Part shown: piece by piece, positions 26,205-36,316 of the stretch
Layout of the letters: each line of letters begins with the position of its first letter
Position numbering within the stretch: the first letter of the stretch is position 1
Assembly (NCBI RefSeq): GCF_000959445.1
Contig: NZ_CP009631.1
Coordinates: 3,253,417 to 3,317,416 of the forward strand
Direction of reading: 5' to 3'
Source of the DNA: Burkholderia vietnamiensis LMG 10929
GTDB taxonomy: Bacteria > Pseudomonadota > Gammaproteobacteria > Burkholderiales > Burkholderiaceae
Length of the DNA: 64,000 bases
The notes under the pieces: generated by a model
What the model was told of the DNA's origin: nothing
What the model saw: only the letters and a program-made list of their open reading frames with translations
Databases searched by the model: none
Translations under genes and position numbers: made by a program

Positions 26205-27911
26205 ATGACACTACGCTTGAGCCGCCGCGCGTACGCGGAAATGTTCGGGCCGACGACGGGCGACCGCGTGCGGCTCGCCGACACCGAACTGCTGATCGAG
26301 ATCGAGCGCGACTACACGATCTACGGCGAGGAAGTGAAATTCGGCGGCGGGAAGGTGATCCGCGACGGGATGGGCCAGTCGCAGCGCGTGGCCGCCGACG
26401 TACCCGACACCATCATCACCAACGCGGTGATCCTCGACCACTGGGGCATCGTGAAGGCCGACATCGCGATCAAGCACGGCCGCATCGCCGCGATCGGCAA
26501 GGCCGGCAACCCGGACATCCAGCCCGGCGTGACGATCGCGATCGGCGCGGCCACCGAGGTGATCGCCGGCGAAGGACTGATCGTCACCGCGGGCGGCATC
26601 GATACGCACATCCACTTCATCAGCCCGCAGCAGATCGACGAGGCGCTCGCATCGGGTGTCACGACGATGCTCGGCGGCGGCACGGGGCCGGCCACCGGCA
26701 CCAACGCGACCACCTGCACGCCGGGCCCGTGGCACATGGAGCGGATGCTGCAGGCGGCCGACGGCTGGCCGATCAACCTCGGCTTCCTCGGCAAGGGCAA
26801 CGTGAGCGTGCCGCAGCCGCTCGTCGAGCAGATCGCGGCCGGCGCGATCGGCCTGAAGCTGCACGAGGACTGGGGCACGACGCCCGCCGCGATCGACAAC
26901 TGCCTGTCGGTCGCCGACGACACCGACACGCAGGTCGCGATCCACACCGATACGCTGAACGAAGGCGGCTTCGTCGAATCGACGGTCGCCGCGTTCAAGG
27001 GCCGCACGATCCACACGTACCACACCGAAGGCGCGGGCGGCGGCCATGCGCCGGACATCCTGAAGGTGTGCGGCGAATCGAACGTGCTGCCGTCGTCGAC
27101 GAATCCGACGCGCCCGTACACGATCAACACGCTCGACGAGCATCTCGACATGCTGATGGTGTGCCACCACCTCGACCCGTCGATCGCGGAAGACCTCGCG
27201 TTCGCCGAATCGCGGATCCGCCGCGAGACGATCGCGGCCGAGGACATCCTGCACGACCTCGGCGCGCTGTCGATGCTGTCGTCCGATTCGCAGGCGATGG
27301 GCCGCGTCGGCGAGGTGATCATCCGCACCTGGCAGACCGCGCACAAGATGAAGGTGCAGCGCGGTGCGCTGCCGGAGGACAACGCGCGCAACGACAACTT
27401 CCGCGCGAAGCGCTACGTCGCGAAGTACACGATCAACCCGGCCATCACGCACGGGATCGCGCACGAAGTCGGCTCGATCGAGCCCGGCAAGTGGGCCGAC
27501 CTCGTGCTGTGGGAGCCGGCGTTCTTCGGCATCAAGCCGTCGATGATCCTGAAGGGCGGGATGATCGCGATGGCGCAGATGGGCGACCCGAACGCGTCGA
27601 TCCCGACGCCGCAGCCGGTCCATTACCGCGAGATGTTCGCCACGCGCGGCGGTGCGCTCGCGCGCACGTCGCTGACCTTCGTGTCGCAGATGGCCGCCGA
27701 CGCGGGCATCGCCGAGCGCTACGGGCTCGCGAAGCGGATCGTGCCGGTGCGCAACTGCCGCAACGTGACGAAGGCCGACATGATCCACAACGCGTGGCGG
27801 CCGTCGATCAGCGTCGATCCGGAAACCTACGACGTGATCGCCGACGGCCAGCTGCTCACCTGCGAGCCCGCGACGGTGCTGCCGATGGCGCAGCGCTATT
27901 TCCTGTTCTGA
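26205..27911 (+). CDS. ureC: urease subunit alpha (catalytic)
   Basis: The product is 568 aa. All active-site residues are present: nickel ligands His135 and His137 (D-T-H-I-H), the lysine to be carbamylated Lys218 (GLKLHEDW), His247, His273 and Asp361, and the flap Cys320 and catalytic His321 in MVCHHLDPS. Urease hydrolyses urea to ammonia and carbamate in the cytoplasm. Length and motifs are complete, so the enzyme should be functional once nickel is inserted by UreDEFG. Confidence 0.98.
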   Translation: MTLRLSRRAYAEMFGPTTGDRVRLADTELLIEIERDYTIYGEEVKFGGGKVIRDGMGQSQRVAADVPDTIITNAVILDHWGIVKADIAIKHGRIAAIGKAGNPDIQPGVTIAIGAATEVIAGEGLIVTAGGIDTHIHFISPQQIDEALASGVTTMLGGGTGPATGTNATTCTPGPWHMERMLQAADGWPINLGFLGKGNVSVPQPLVEQIAAGAIGLKLHEDWGTTPAAIDNCLSVADDTDTQVAIHTDTLNEGGFVESTVAAFKGRTIHTYHTEGAGGGHAPDILKVCGESNVLPSSTNPTRPYTINTLDEHLDMLMVCHHLDPSIAEDLAFAESRIRRETIAAEDILHDLGALSMLSSDSQAMGRVGEVIIRTWQTAHKMKVQRGALPEDNARNDNFRAKRYVAKYTINPAITHGIAHEVGSIEPGKWADLVLWEPAFFGIKPSMILKGGMIAMAQMGDPNASIPTPQPVHYREMFATRGGALARTSLTFVSQMAADAGIAERYGLAKRIVPVRNCRNVTKADMIHNAWRPSISVDPETYDVIADGQLLTCEPATVLPMAQRYFLF

Positions 27912-27928
27912 TTGCCGGTCTTCGTTTC

Positions 27929-28537
27929 ATGCGCACGCTCGACAAACGCATCGCCCCCAACGTGAAGCTCGCCGCACCGCTCGTCGCGCGCGCGCCGACC
28001 CTCACGCTCGCCTATGACGCCCGCTGCAAGAGCCGTGTCGCGGCCACGCTCGATACCGGCGAGGACGTCGCCGTCTTGCTGCCGCGCGGCACCGTGCTGC
28101 GCGACGGCGACGTGCTGGTCGCCGACGACGGCGCGCTGGTGCGCATCGTCGCGGCGCCCGAAACGGTGCTGCTCGTGCGTGCGCACGATCCGCTCACGCT
28201 GATGCGCGCCGCGTATCACCTCGGCAACCGGCACACGCCGGTCGAGATCGGCGACGGCTACCTGAAGCTCGAAGCCGATCCGGTGCTCGCGGACATGCTG
28301 CGCCGCCTCGGCACGCAGGTCGACGAAACGCAGGCGCCGTTCCAGCCGGAAGCCGGCGCCTACGGCGGCGGCCACAAGCATGGCCACGATGCGACGTTCG
28401 CCGAGGATTACGCGCTCGCGCAGCAGGTGTTCGGCGAACACCACGGGCACGCGCATCCGCATCCGCACGATCACGACCACGACCACCAACACGGCCCGGG
28501 CTGCGCGCACGGCCACCACGGCCATGACCACCACTGA
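27929..28537 (+). CDS. ureE: urease accessory protein UreE (nickel chaperone)
   Basis: The product is 202 aa. The N-terminal domain has R-G-T-V-L-R-D-G-D and the central metal-binding region has [25 protein letters not shown]. The C-terminal 35 residues are extremely rich in histidine and aspartate, a nickel-binding tail as in Klebsiella UreE. UreE supplies nickel to UreG during activation. Its last 14 bases overlap the start of ureF. Confidence 0.95.
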   Translation: MRTLDKRIAPNVKLAAPLVARAPTLTLAYDARCKSRVAATLDTGEDVAVLLPRGTVLRDGDVLVADDGALVRIVAAPETVLLVRAHDPLTLMRAAYHLGNRHTPVEIGDGYLKLEADPVLADMLRRLGTQVDETQAPFQPEAGAYGGGHKHGHDATFAEDYALAQQVFGEHHGHAHPHPHDHDHDHQHGPGCAHGHHGHDHH

Positions 28538-29204
28538 GCTCGTCGCGCTGCTGCATCTCGCGTCGCCAGCGCTGCCGATCGGCGCGTTCAGCTATTCGCA
28601 GGGCTTCGAGGCCGCGCTCGACGCGAACCTGATCCGCGACGCCGACACCGCGCGCGACTGGATCGCGAGCGGGCTGACCGACGTGCTCGCGCACGGCGAA
28701 CTGCCGTTCCTCGCGCACCAGCTCGCGCGCTGGCACGCGCACGACGCCGACGCACTGGCGCGCGAGAACGCGTGGTTCGTCGCGAGCCGCGAGTCGGCGG
28801 AATTGCGCCGCGAAACCGAGCAGATGGGCTGGTCGCTCGCGCAGCTTTGCGCCTCGCTCGAATGGGGCGATGCCGCGCGCCGCGCGACGCTCGGCGCGCT
28901 GAAGCCCGTCGCGCTGCCCACCGCGTTCGCGTATGCGGCCGCCGCGCACGACGCCGGCGCCGACGCGACGCTCGCCGCATACGCGTTCGGCTGGGTCGAG
29001 AACCAGACCTCGGCCGCGCTGAAAGCGGTGCCGCTCGGCCAGCTCGCCGGCCAGCGCATCATCGTCGCGCTGCGCGGCGCGATCGACGCGGCCGTGAAGC
29101 GCGCGCTCGCGACGCCGCCCGACGCCGTCAACACGTTCGCGCCGCAGCTGGGCATCCTGTCCGCACGGCACGAAACCCAGTATTCGCGGTTGTTCCGCTC
29201 CTGA
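28524..29204 (+). CDS. ureF: urease accessory protein UreF
   Basis: The product is 226 aa. After M-T-T-T-E-L it has the family start [23 protein letters not shown] and the later [20 protein letters not shown] segment. UreF gates GTP hydrolysis by UreG in the UreDFG complex. The ATG at 28524 lies inside the histidine-tail coding end of ureE. An earlier in-frame start would read a threonine/arginine-rich shadow of the ureE tail and was rejected. ureG follows after 16 bases. Confidence 0.95.
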   Translation: MTTTELVALLHLASPALPIGAFSYSQGFEAALDANLIRDADTARDWIASGLTDVLAHGELPFLAHQLARWHAHDADALARENAWFVASRESAELRRETEQMGWSLAQLCASLEWGDAARRATLGALKPVALPTAFAYAAAAHDAGADATLAAYAFGWVENQTSAALKAVPLGQLAGQRIIVALRGAIDAAVKRALATPPDAVNTFAPQLGILSARHETQYSRLFRS

Positions 29205-29220
29205 ACCTGCTCCACACACC

Positions 29221-29868
29221 ATGAACGCACCTGCTTCCTCGTCCGCCCGCCGCACCAAGAAACTGCCGCCGCTGCGCGTCGGCATCGGCGGCCCGGTCGG
29301 CTCCGGCAAGACCACGCTGCTCGAAATGCTGTGCAAGGCGATGCGCGACACCTACGACCTCGTCGCGATCACCAACGACATCTACACGAAGGAAGACCAG
29401 CGCCTGCTGACGGTCGCGGGCGCGCTGCCCGAGGAACGCATCATGGGCGTCGAGACGGGCGGCTGCCCGCACACGGCGATCCGCGAGGATGCGTCGATCA
29501 ACCTCGAAGCCGTCGATCGCATGCTGTCGCGCTTCCCCGATGCTGACATCGTGTTCATCGAGTCGGGCGGCGACAATCTCGCGGCGACGTTCAGCCCCGA
29601 GCTGTCGGACCTGACGATCTACGTGATCGACGTCGCCGGCGGGGAGAAGATTCCGCGCAAGGGCGGCCCGGGCATCACGAAGTCCGACCTGCTGGTGATC
29701 AACAAGACCGACCTCGCGCCGCTCGTCGGTGCGAACCTCGACGTGATGGCGTCCGACACGAAGAAGATGCGCGGCGAGCGCCCTTACGTGATGACGAACC
29801 TGAAGGCGCTCGACGGCGTCGCCGACGTCATCGCGTTCATCGAAAAGAAGGGATTGCTGACGGTCTGA
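29221..29868 (+). CDS. ureG: urease accessory protein UreG (GTPase)
   Basis: The product is 215 aa. The P-loop GPVGSGKTT (residues 24-32), [10 protein letters not shown], the metal-binding [15 protein letters not shown] (with the Cys-Pro-His nickel site) and [13 protein letters not shown] are all canonical. UreG couples GTP hydrolysis to nickel delivery into UreC. It is the last gene of the locus and converges on waaA. Confidence 0.97.
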   Translation: MNAPASSSARRTKKLPPLRVGIGGPVGSGKTTLLEMLCKAMRDTYDLVAITNDIYTKEDQRLLTVAGALPEERIMGVETGGCPHTAIREDASINLEAVDRMLSRFPDADIVFIESGGDNLAATFSPELSDLTIYVIDVAGGEKIPRKGGPGITKSDLLVINKTDLAPLVGANLDVMASDTKKMRGERPYVMTNLKALDGVADVIAFIEKKGLLTV

Positions 29869-29875
29869 CCTGCCG

Positions 29876-29901
29876 CGTGGCAGCGGCCCGCTGCCGCCAC
29901 G
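29876..29901. terminator. hairpin between ureG and waaA
   Basis: CGTGG-CAGCG at 29876-29885 pairs with CGCTG and CCACG, leaving a 3-base bulge. It lies between the convergent genes. There is no T-run, so it is at best a weak or Rho-assisted terminator. Confidence 0.35.
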
Positions 29902-29931
29902 CCGGCCCGCGGGCGGCACGGCGGCGCGCGG

Positions 29932-31284
29932 TCAGTCGTCGTCGGAGACTTGCTGCGCCGTGCGCGCGCCGCGCTCGACGGCCGGCAGCAGCGCCGCGAG
30001 CACGTCGACCGAGCGCGCGGTCGCGCCGCGATGGCGCGCCGCGAACGCCGAGCCAGCCGCGCCCATCGCGATGCGCCGCGCGTGGTCCGCGAACAGCGCG
30101 TCGAGCACGTGCGCGAGATCGAGCGGATCGGCGACCTGCAGCGCGGCGCCGGCCGCGACCGCATCGGCGGTCGCCTGCGTGAAGTTGAACACGTGCGGGC
30201 CGATCAGCACCGGCACGCCGACCGCACACGCCTCGATCAGATTCTGGCCGCCGAGCGGCAGCAGGCTGCCGCCGATGAACGCGATGTCGGCGGCCGCGTA
30301 GTAGGCGCCCAGCTCGCCCATCGAATCGCCGAGCAGGACCGTCACGTCGGACGGCAACGGCTCCGCCGCGGCGGGCCGGCCCGCTGCGAGCGCCGCGGCA
30401 TTCGCACCCCACACCGAACGCCGCACGCACTTCAGGCCCTGACGCGCGACCAGCGCCTCGACCTCGGCGAAGCGCTGCGGATGGCGCGGCACCAGAATCA
30501 GCAGCGCGCCGGGCGTACGCATCGCGGCGAACGCCTGCAGCACCAGCGCCTCCTCGTTCTCGCGGGTGCTCGCGGCGACCCACACGGGCCGCGTGCCGAT
30601 CGCATCGCGCCATGCATGGCCGCGCGCGGCGAGCTCCGGCGGCGTCGTCATGTCGAACTTCAGGTTGCCGAGCACGGCCACGTTGCGCGCGCCGAGCGAC
30701 GTCAGCCGCTCCGCGTCGGCCGGGCTCTGCGCGAGCACGCGCGAGAAGCCGCCGAACACGTCGCGCGTCGCGTTGCCGAATTTCGCCGCGCGCCGGTGCG
30801 ACCGCGCGGACATCCGCGCATTGGTCAGCACGAGCGGCACGTCGGCGCGGCGGCACTCGTCGATCAGCGTCGGCCACACCTCGGTTTCCATCACGAGGCC
30901 CAGCGTCGGCCGCCATGCATGCAGAAAGCGGCGCACCGCGCCCGGCATGTCGTACGGCAGATAGCAGCGCAGCACGCGCTCGCCGAACAGCTGCTCGCCG
31001 GTCGCGCGGCCGCTCGGCGTCATGTGCGTGAGCAGGATGCGCGCGTCGGGGCGCGCACGCATCAGCGCATCGATCAGCGGCTGCGCCGCGCGCGTCTCGC
31101 CCACCGACACCGCATGCACCCAGATCAGCGGCGCACGGTCGTCGGGCGAGCGGCCGGCGACGTAGCCGAAGCGCTCGCCGATATGCTCGCGATAGCCGCG
31201 CTCCTTGCGCGAACGCACATAGAGGCGGATCACCGCGACCGGCGCGACGAGCCACCACAGCGCGCGATAGATCGCCCTCAGCAT
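29932..31284 (-). CDS. waaA: 3-deoxy-D-manno-octulosonic acid transferase
   Basis: The product is 450 aa and belongs to GT30. A membrane anchor spans residues 1-20. The R-F-G-Y...P-L-I-W-V-H-A-V-S-V-G-E-T-R-A region, ETEVWPTLIDEC and the C-terminal GGSLLPLGGQNLIEACAVGVPVLIGPH nucleotide-binding site match WaaA. It transfers Kdo from CMP-Kdo to lipid IVA at the inner membrane. It is downstream of kdoO and waaC on the same strand, forming a lipid A-core operon. Confidence 0.95.
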   Translation of the reverse strand: MLRAIYRALWWLVAPVAVIRLYVRSRKERGYREHIGERFGYVAGRSPDDRAPLIWVHAVSVGETRAAQPLIDALMRARPDARILLTHMTPSGRATGEQLFGERVLRCYLPYDMPGAVRRFLHAWRPTLGLVMETEVWPTLIDECRRADVPLVLTNARMSARSHRRAAKFGNATRDVFGGFSRVLAQSPADAERLTSLGARNVAVLGNLKFDMTTPPELAARGHAWRDAIGTRPVWVAASTRENEEALVLQAFAAMRTPGALLILVPRHPQRFAEVEALVARQGLKCVRRSVWGANAAALAAGRPAAAEPLPSDVTVLLGDSMGELGAYYAAADIAFIGGSLLPLGGQNLIEACAVGVPVLIGPHVFNFTQATADAVAAGAALQVADPLDLAHVLDALFADHARRIAMGAAGSAFAARHRGATARSVDVLAALLPAVERGARTAQQVSDDD

Positions 31285-31321
31285 GAACGGGCTCCGTCGC
31301 CGGCGGCGATGCGGCGCGCGC

Positions 31322-32206
31322 TCAAACCAGCGTCCTGCCGGTCAGGCGCTCGAGAATGCCGAGCGGTGCGCATTCGCGGCGCACCATCGCGTCGACCGGC
31401 AGGAAGAACGTCTGCTCGAGCATGAACTGGCCGGACATCACAGCGTGAGAAGCCTGATCGGAGAAACATATCCACACGCTGCCCGGCGGAAACGGGATCG
31501 TCTGCTGCGAGCAGGTTTTCTGGTAGTCGAGATCGGCCTTCATGCTGTCGTGCAGGTTCAGCATCAGGTGGTCGTAGGCGCTGCGCGGCGACTTCGTCAC
31601 GTGCAGCAGGTTCAGCAGCCACGCGGAGCCCGGCAGCTGCGGGCGGATCTTCGGCAGGAAGCGCTTCGCGACGGTCTCGAACGGCTCGCCGACGCGCCAC
31701 ACGCGCGGCTGCCCGGCCGGGTTCACGTTGGTGAACACGCGCAGGATGCGCTCGCCGTAGTTCGGCCGCGACGGGAACGCGTCGACGTGCAGCCGGCTGT
31801 CGTCCTTGCGCCACGACGTCTGGCGCGTCTCGACCTGCATCAGCCGCAGGCTCGTCGGCGCGACGCGCAACTTGCCGCGATATTCGGGAAAGAGCCCGTC
31901 GACCAGCGTGCCGGCCTGCTTCTGGAAGCGCGCGACCAGCGCGCGCACGGCCGACTGCGTGACGCTGTCGCCGAGCACGCCGGCGAGCGCGCCGCCGTTC
32001 GGCGCGAGGCTGATGTTCTTGCGCTTCGGATCGGCCAGCGCCGGATCGAGCAGCGCTTCCTCGCCGCCTTCGATCGCGAAGCGCAGATGCGGGAAATACA
32101 GCACCTTGCCCTCCTCGACCGCGGCCAGCAGCTGTTCGCGCGGCGTCGACAGGTTGTGTCCGCTCCAGTCGGCGGACGGGACTTCGATGATCTGGGATTC
32201 GCTCAT
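31322..32206 (-). CDS. kdoO: Kdo 3-hydroxylase (Fe(II)/2-oxoglutarate dioxygenase)
   Basis: The product is 294 aa. The iron-binding facial triad is visible as His140-x-Asp142 (R-L-H-V-D-A-F-P-S-R-P) and a distal His254 (DQASHAVMSGQ). The overall sequence fits KdoO, described in Burkholderia ambifaria and Yersinia, which hydroxylates the C-3 position of the inner Kdo to give Ko. That makes the lipid A-core link more acid-stable. The gene lies between waaA and waaC, consistent with the role. Confidence 0.88.
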   Translation of the reverse strand: MSESQIIEVPSADWSGHNLSTPREQLLAAVEEGKVLYFPHLRFAIEGGEEALLDPALADPKRKNISLAPNGGALAGVLGDSVTQSAVRALVARFQKQAGTLVDGLFPEYRGKLRVAPTSLRLMQVETRQTSWRKDDSRLHVDAFPSRPNYGERILRVFTNVNPAGQPRVWRVGEPFETVAKRFLPKIRPQLPGSAWLLNLLHVTKSPRSAYDHLMLNLHDSMKADLDYQKTCSQQTIPFPPGSVWICFSDQASHAVMSGQFMLEQTFFLPVDAMVRRECAPLGILERLTGRTLV

Positions 32207-32240
32207 GATCGGTTCGCGTGCGTGACAGGTATGGCGGGCA

Positions 32241-33236
32241 TCACAGCAGACCGAAGCCCGCGAGCGCCGCCTTCACCTGTGAGATCGACGGCGGCTGCCC
32301 CGCCGTGCCGAGATTGACGACGTTCGGCGACCAGTAACCGCCGGTGCGCCACGCCGTCGCGAAATTGTACAGTTCGACCGTCGGGCGCTTCAGCGCTGCC
32401 GCGATGTGAACCAGACCTGTGTCAACCCCGACGGTCGCGGCCGCGCCGTCGATCAGCCCGACCACGGCCGGCAGCGACAGCCGCGGCGGCACGATCGCGG
32501 CCGCGCCGAACTCCTTCGCGAGCCGCTCGCTGGTCGCGCGCTCCGCGTCGTTGCCCCACGGCAGCACGAGCGACGCGCCGCGCCGCACCAGCGCCTGGCC
32601 GAGCTCGATCCACGCGGCGTCGGGCCATTGCTTGTCGGCGCGCGAGGTCGCGTGCACGAACACCACGTAGGGTACCGGCAGGTTCAAGCCGAGCGCGCCG
32701 ACCGCGAGCGCCGCCGCGCGCGTATCGAGGCCGAAGTCGATCGGATCGGCCGGCGTCGGCGCCGGGTCGCCCAGCGCGGCCGCGACGAGCTGGCGCGAGC
32801 GCTCGACCACATGCGTGCGCGGCGCGATCGGCACGCGCTTGCGATAGAAGAAGCGCACCGGCCATTCGTAGCCGGCGCCGTCGGTGCGGTTGCCGAGGCC
32901 GACGAGCGGGCCGCGCGCCCAGCTCGCGACCCACGCGGTCTTGATGAGCCCCTGGCAATCGATCACGAGATCGTACTGTTCGGCCGCGACGCGCTTGCGG
33001 AATGCGCCGATCTCGCGCCACGTCGCGCCCGAGAACGGCTTCCGGCGCCAGCGGCGCAGCGAGAACGGCAGCACGTTGCGCACGCCGTCGACGAGCCGCA
33101 CGAGGTCGACGAAGCTCTCCTCGACGAGCCAGTCGATCTGCGCATCGGGATGGCGACGCCGGATATCGGCGATCACCGGCATGTTGTGCACGACGTCGCC
33201 CAGCGACGACACGCGCACGATCAGGATCTTTTGCAC
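32241..33236 (-). CDS. waaC: lipopolysaccharide heptosyltransferase I
   Basis: The product is 331 aa, GT9 family. The N terminus M-Q-K-I-L-I-V-R-V-S-S-L-G-D-V-V-H-N-M-P carries the catalytic aspartate, and the C-terminal half has VGVDTGLVHIAAALKRPTVELY. WaaC adds the first heptose to Kdo. The start is the GTG at 33236, matching the family N terminus; a longer in-frame start at 33338 would read through a terminator hairpin. No Shine-Dalgarno is visible, and a hairpin with a six-T run ends four bases before the GTG. Confidence 0.94.
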   Translation of the reverse strand: MQKILIVRVSSLGDVVHNMPVIADIRRRHPDAQIDWLVEESFVDLVRLVDGVRNVLPFSLRRWRRKPFSGATWREIGAFRKRVAAEQYDLVIDCQGLIKTAWVASWARGPLVGLGNRTDGAGYEWPVRFFYRKRVPIAPRTHVVERSRQLVAAALGDPAPTPADPIDFGLDTRAAALAVGALGLNLPVPYVVFVHATSRADKQWPDAAWIELGQALVRRGASLVLPWGNDAERATSERLAKEFGAAAIVPPRLSLPAVVGLIDGAAATVGVDTGLVHIAAALKRPTVELYNFATAWRTGGYWSPNVVNLGTAGQPPSISQVKAALAGFGLL

Positions 33237-33240
33237 GCTG

Positions 33241-33265
33241 AAAAAACGCCGGCGGATGGCCGGCG
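33241..33265 (-). promoter_or_regulatory. terminator-like hairpin in the waaC leader
   Basis: On the minus strand CGCCGGC (33265-33259) and GCCGGCG (33253-33247) form a 7-base stem with a 5-base loop, followed by TTTTTT (33246-33241) and then the waaC GTG at 33236. It has the form of an intrinsic terminator. Because it lies between a likely promoter (-10 at 33283-33288) and the start codon, it may attenuate waaC. Confidence 0.5.
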
Positions 33266-33282
33266 ACAGGCATAAAGACGCG

Positions 33283-33288
33283 ATTTTA
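33283..33288 (-). promoter_or_regulatory. likely -10 element of waaC
   Basis: TAAAAT on the minus strand is followed by CGCG, as in other promoters of this genome region. It would start transcription near 33276 with a leader of about 40 bases. A good -35 was not identified. Confidence 0.4.
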
Positions 33289-33312
33289 TCGCGCCGCGGC
33301 GCTCGCACAGAC

Positions 33313-33349
33313 AAAAAGCGGCCGCATGCCGCTGGCATGCGCCGCTTTT
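33313..33349. terminator. intrinsic terminator downstream of the phosphomannomutase gene
   Basis: AAAAGCGGC and GCATGCC pair with GGCATGC and GCCGCTTTT around a GCT loop, with one unpaired C. On the minus strand it ends in TTTTTG. It should end transcription from the mutase gene before waaC. Confidence 0.82.
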
Positions 33350-33411
33350 GGGGGAAACGCGCGACGGCTCGTGCGACCGTCGCGCCGGTTGGCGGCCGTC
33401 AGGCCGCGCGC

Positions 33412-34806
33412 TCAGAACGGCAGATCGACGTCCGGCTTCGCAGCCGTCAGCACGCGGCGGAAATCCGCCTGGATGCGCTCGAGCCCTTCCTGTGTCTCCG
33501 CCTCGAAGCGCAGCACGACCACCGGCGTCGTGTTCGACGAGCGCGCGAGGCCGAAGCCGTCCGGATACTCGACGCGCAGCCCGTCGATCGTCACGACCTC
33601 GTCCGCGCCGTCGAACTTCGCCTCGCTCTGCAGCTTCTCGATCAGACGGAAGTTCTCGCCTTCTTCCAGCTTGAGTTGCAGTTCCGGCGTGCTCATCGCG
33701 TCCGGCAGCGCATTGAGCACCGCGCTCGGATCGGCCGTCGTCGCGAGGATCTCCAGCAGCCGCGCGCCCGTGTACAGCCCGTCGTCGAAGCCGTACCAGC
33801 GATCCTTGAAGAACACGTGGCCGCTCATCTCGCCCGCGAGCGGCGCACCGGTCTCGCGCAGCTTCGCCTTCACCAGCGAATGGCCCGTCTTCCACATCAG
33901 CGGCTCGCCGCCCTTCTCCTTCACCCACTGCGCGAGATGGCGCGTGCACTTCACGTCGTAGATGATCTGCGCGCCCGGATTGCGCGACAGCACTTCCTCC
34001 GCGAGCAGCATCAGCTGGCGGTCCGGGTAGATGATCTGGCCGTCCTTCGTAACGACGCCCAGGCGGTCGCCGTCGCCGTCGAACGCGAAGCCGAGTTCCG
34101 CGTCGGTGTCCTTCAGCGCCTGGATCACGTCCTGCAGGTTTTCCGGGTGCGCGGGATCGGGGTGATGGTTCGGGAACGTGCCGTCGATGTCGGTGAAGCG
34201 CTCGACCAGCTCGCAGCCGAGCGCCTTGAACAGACGCGTCGCGAGCGGGCCGGCAACGCCGTTGCCCGCATCGACGACGAGCTTCAGCGGACGCGCCAGC
34301 TTCACGTCGCCGACGATGCGCGCGATGTACTGATCGGCCACGTCGAATGCTTCGTACGAGCCGCTGCCGGTGTCGTAGCGCTCGTCGACGATGCGGCGGT
34401 ACAGCGCCTGGATCTGCTCGCCGTAGATCGCCGCGCCGCGCAGCACCATCTTGAAGCCGTTGTAGTCGGGCGGGTTGTGGCTGCCGGTGACGACGATGCA
34501 CGAATCGACGCGGCGCTCGCCGCCCTTCAGCGCGAGCGGCACGCTCGCAGCGAAATAGCCGACCGGCGTAGGCACCATCCCGACGTCGACGACGTCGACG
34601 CCCGCCGCACGCAGGCCATCGGCCAGCGCGCCGACGAGTTCCGGCCCGGACAGGCGGCCGTCGCGCGCGACCACGACGGCGTCGCCGCCTTGCGCGCGCA
34701 CTTCGCTGCCGAACGCGCGGCCGATCGCGCGCGCCGTGTCGGCGTCGAGCGTCTTGCCGACCACGCCGCGAATGTCATATGCCTTGAAGATGGATTGGGA
34801 GATCAT
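33412..34806 (-). CDS. manB: phosphomannomutase/phosphoglucomutase
   Basis: The product is 464 aa, an alpha-D-phosphohexomutase related to Pseudomonas AlgC. The N-terminal F-K-A-Y-D-I-R-G-V-V, the phosphoserine loop V-T-G-S-H-N-P-P-D-Y-N-G, the metal-binding DGDGDRLGVV and the sugar-binding GEMSGHVFFKD are intact. It interconverts hexose 1- and 6-phosphates, feeding GDP-mannose and UDP-glucose for LPS. The ATG at 34806 has GAGAGA upstream and matches the family start; an in-frame ATG at 34830 is less likely. It is divergent from the flippase gene. Confidence 0.93.
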   Translation of the reverse strand: MISQSIFKAYDIRGVVGKTLDADTARAIGRAFGSEVRAQGGDAVVVARDGRLSGPELVGALADGLRAAGVDVVDVGMVPTPVGYFAASVPLALKGGERRVDSCIVVTGSHNPPDYNGFKMVLRGAAIYGEQIQALYRRIVDERYDTGSGSYEAFDVADQYIARIVGDVKLARPLKLVVDAGNGVAGPLATRLFKALGCELVERFTDIDGTFPNHHPDPAHPENLQDVIQALKDTDAELGFAFDGDGDRLGVVTKDGQIIYPDRQLMLLAEEVLSRNPGAQIIYDVKCTRHLAQWVKEKGGEPLMWKTGHSLVKAKLRETGAPLAGEMSGHVFFKDRWYGFDDGLYTGARLLEILATTADPSAVLNALPDAMSTPELQLKLEEGENFRLIEKLQSEAKFDGADEVVTIDGLRVEYPDGFGLARSSNTTPVVVLRFEAETQEGLERIQADFRRVLTAAKPDVDLPF

Positions 34807-34926
34807 CAGTTCTCTCTCTGTTGCCTGCATGGAAAATTGTCTGGCCGCCTGTCGCGTGCGCCCGGCATCATACTGCGGGCCCCTCGGCGCAACGGACGGG
34901 ACGGCTGGAGCGGCCCCGATCCCACT

Positions 34927-34932
34927 TATAAT
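34927..34932 (+). promoter_or_regulatory. -10 element of the flippase-galE transcript
   Basis: A perfect TATAAT is followed by CGCG, about 115 bases upstream of the flippase start. The -35 region is not recognisable. It lies in the divergent space upstream of the phosphomannomutase gene. Confidence 0.5.
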
Positions 34933-35047
34933 CGCGGGTTTTGATGACGCGCATCGTAGCCATTTTAATGCCTAGCCGTTCCGCCGCCGCCCACCTGCCG
35001 CCTCCGGGCGCTTTCCCGGCCGCCGCCAGCGCGTGCGGCCGCCGCGC

Positions 35048-36316
35048 ATGCTGAAGCGATTCGGCAACCCGGACGTCGCGAAGGCCGTCGCGAACCTCGT
35101 CTGGCTCGGGCTCGAACGGCTCACGCAGATCGGCGTCGCGATCGCGATCAGCGGCCTTCTGGCCCGGTATTTCGGGCCGGACGTGTTCGGCAAATGGCAG
35201 TATGCGAATACGCTCCTCCTCGTACTGGCGCCGCTCACCTGGGTGTGCGGCGCCGAAATCCTGGTTCCGACCATCGTGCAGCGCGCCGGCGCGCAACCCG
35301 GCACGCAACCCGGCGCGGTGCTCGGCAGCGCGTTCGTGCTGCGCATCGGCGTGTCGGCCGCCGCGCTCGCCGCGACCTGGATCGCGATCGGCGCCGGCGC
35401 GTTCGACCCGCTCGTCGGCGCGATGCTCGCGGGCCTCGCGGTCACGATGGTGTTCCGCGAGCCGTTCGTCGGCGTGATCAACGCGTGGCTGCAGAGCATG
35501 ACGTACAGCAAGCCGCAGCTCGTCACCAGTATGGTGACGGCGCTGGTCAAGGCGCTGCTCGTCTGGCTGCTCGTGCGCGCGGCCGCCGGCCCGGCCCGCT
35601 TCGCGTGGCTGTGGGCGCTCGAGGCCGCGGCGATCGGCTTCGCGCTGCTGCTCTACTACCGCCACCGTAACGGCGGCGCGCTCGGCTGGACGTTCGACAA
35701 GCCGCTGTTCAGGCACTTCGCGACGGCCGGCACCGTGTTCTGGCTCGGCCTGATCTGCATGTACCTGTTCCTGAAGCTCGACCGCCTGATGCTCGAGCGT
35801 CACGTGTCGTTCGCCGACCTCGGCCGCTATGCGGCCGCCCAGCAGCTCAACGAGAACTGGATCACGCTCGCGCTGATGCTCGCGCAGACCATCGCGCCCG
35901 CGTTCGTGTACCGCGTGCAGGACGTCGCGCGGCTGCGCCGCAACATCGTCCGGCTGATCGCGATGACCGCCGCGCTGATGACGGCCGGCGCGCTGGTGCT
36001 GGACGCCGCCGCGCCGCTCGTCGTGGGCAAGGTGTTCGGCCGCGGCTACGAGGCGTCGGTCGACATCTTCCGCTGGGCCGTCTGGCTGTCCGTGCCGGCC
36101 GGCATCGAGGCGATAGGCAATCTTATCGTTCTCAAATATCAAGCAAAATTCGTGTTGCTGGCGAAATGGGTGCTCGCGCTCGCGATCGCCGCGCTCGTCA
36201 ACGTGCTCGCGATCCCGCGGCTCGGCCTGTACGGCGCGCTGGTCGGGCTGGCCGCGGGCTACGTCGCGGCCGCCGCCGTCAACTTTTATTACATCCGTAT
36301 CAAGCTGCGCCCATGA
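35048..36316 (+). CDS. polysaccharide flippase (Wzx-like, MOP superfamily)
   Basis: The product is 422 aa with about twelve predicted helices. It follows the polysaccharide-synthesis/oligosaccharide-flippase pattern: an N-terminal L-V-W-L-G-L-E-R-L-T-Q-I-G-V-A-I, LLARYFGPDVFGKWQYANTL and a C-terminal GYEASVDIFRWAVW. Such proteins flip undecaprenyl-linked glycans to the periplasm. The ATG at 35048 was used; a GTG at 35033 is an alternative. Its stop overlaps the next glycosyltransferase start (ATGA). It coexists in the window with an ABC exporter, which suggests two separate polymers. Confidence 0.85.
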   Translation: MLKRFGNPDVAKAVANLVWLGLERLTQIGVAIAISGLLARYFGPDVFGKWQYANTLLLVLAPLTWVCGAEILVPTIVQRAGAQPGTQPGAVLGSAFVLRIGVSAAALAATWIAIGAGAFDPLVGAMLAGLAVTMVFREPFVGVINAWLQSMTYSKPQLVTSMVTALVKALLVWLLVRAAAGPARFAWLWALEAAAIGFALLLYYRHRNGGALGWTFDKPLFRHFATAGTVFWLGLICMYLFLKLDRLMLERHVSFADLGRYAAAQQLNENWITLALMLAQTIAPAFVYRVQDVARLRRNIVRLIAMTAALMTAGALVLDAAAPLVVGKVFGRGYEASVDIFRWAVWLSVPAGIEAIGNLIVLKYQAKFVLLAKWVLALAIAALVNVLAIPRLGLYGALVGLAAGYVAAAAVNFYYIRIKLRP

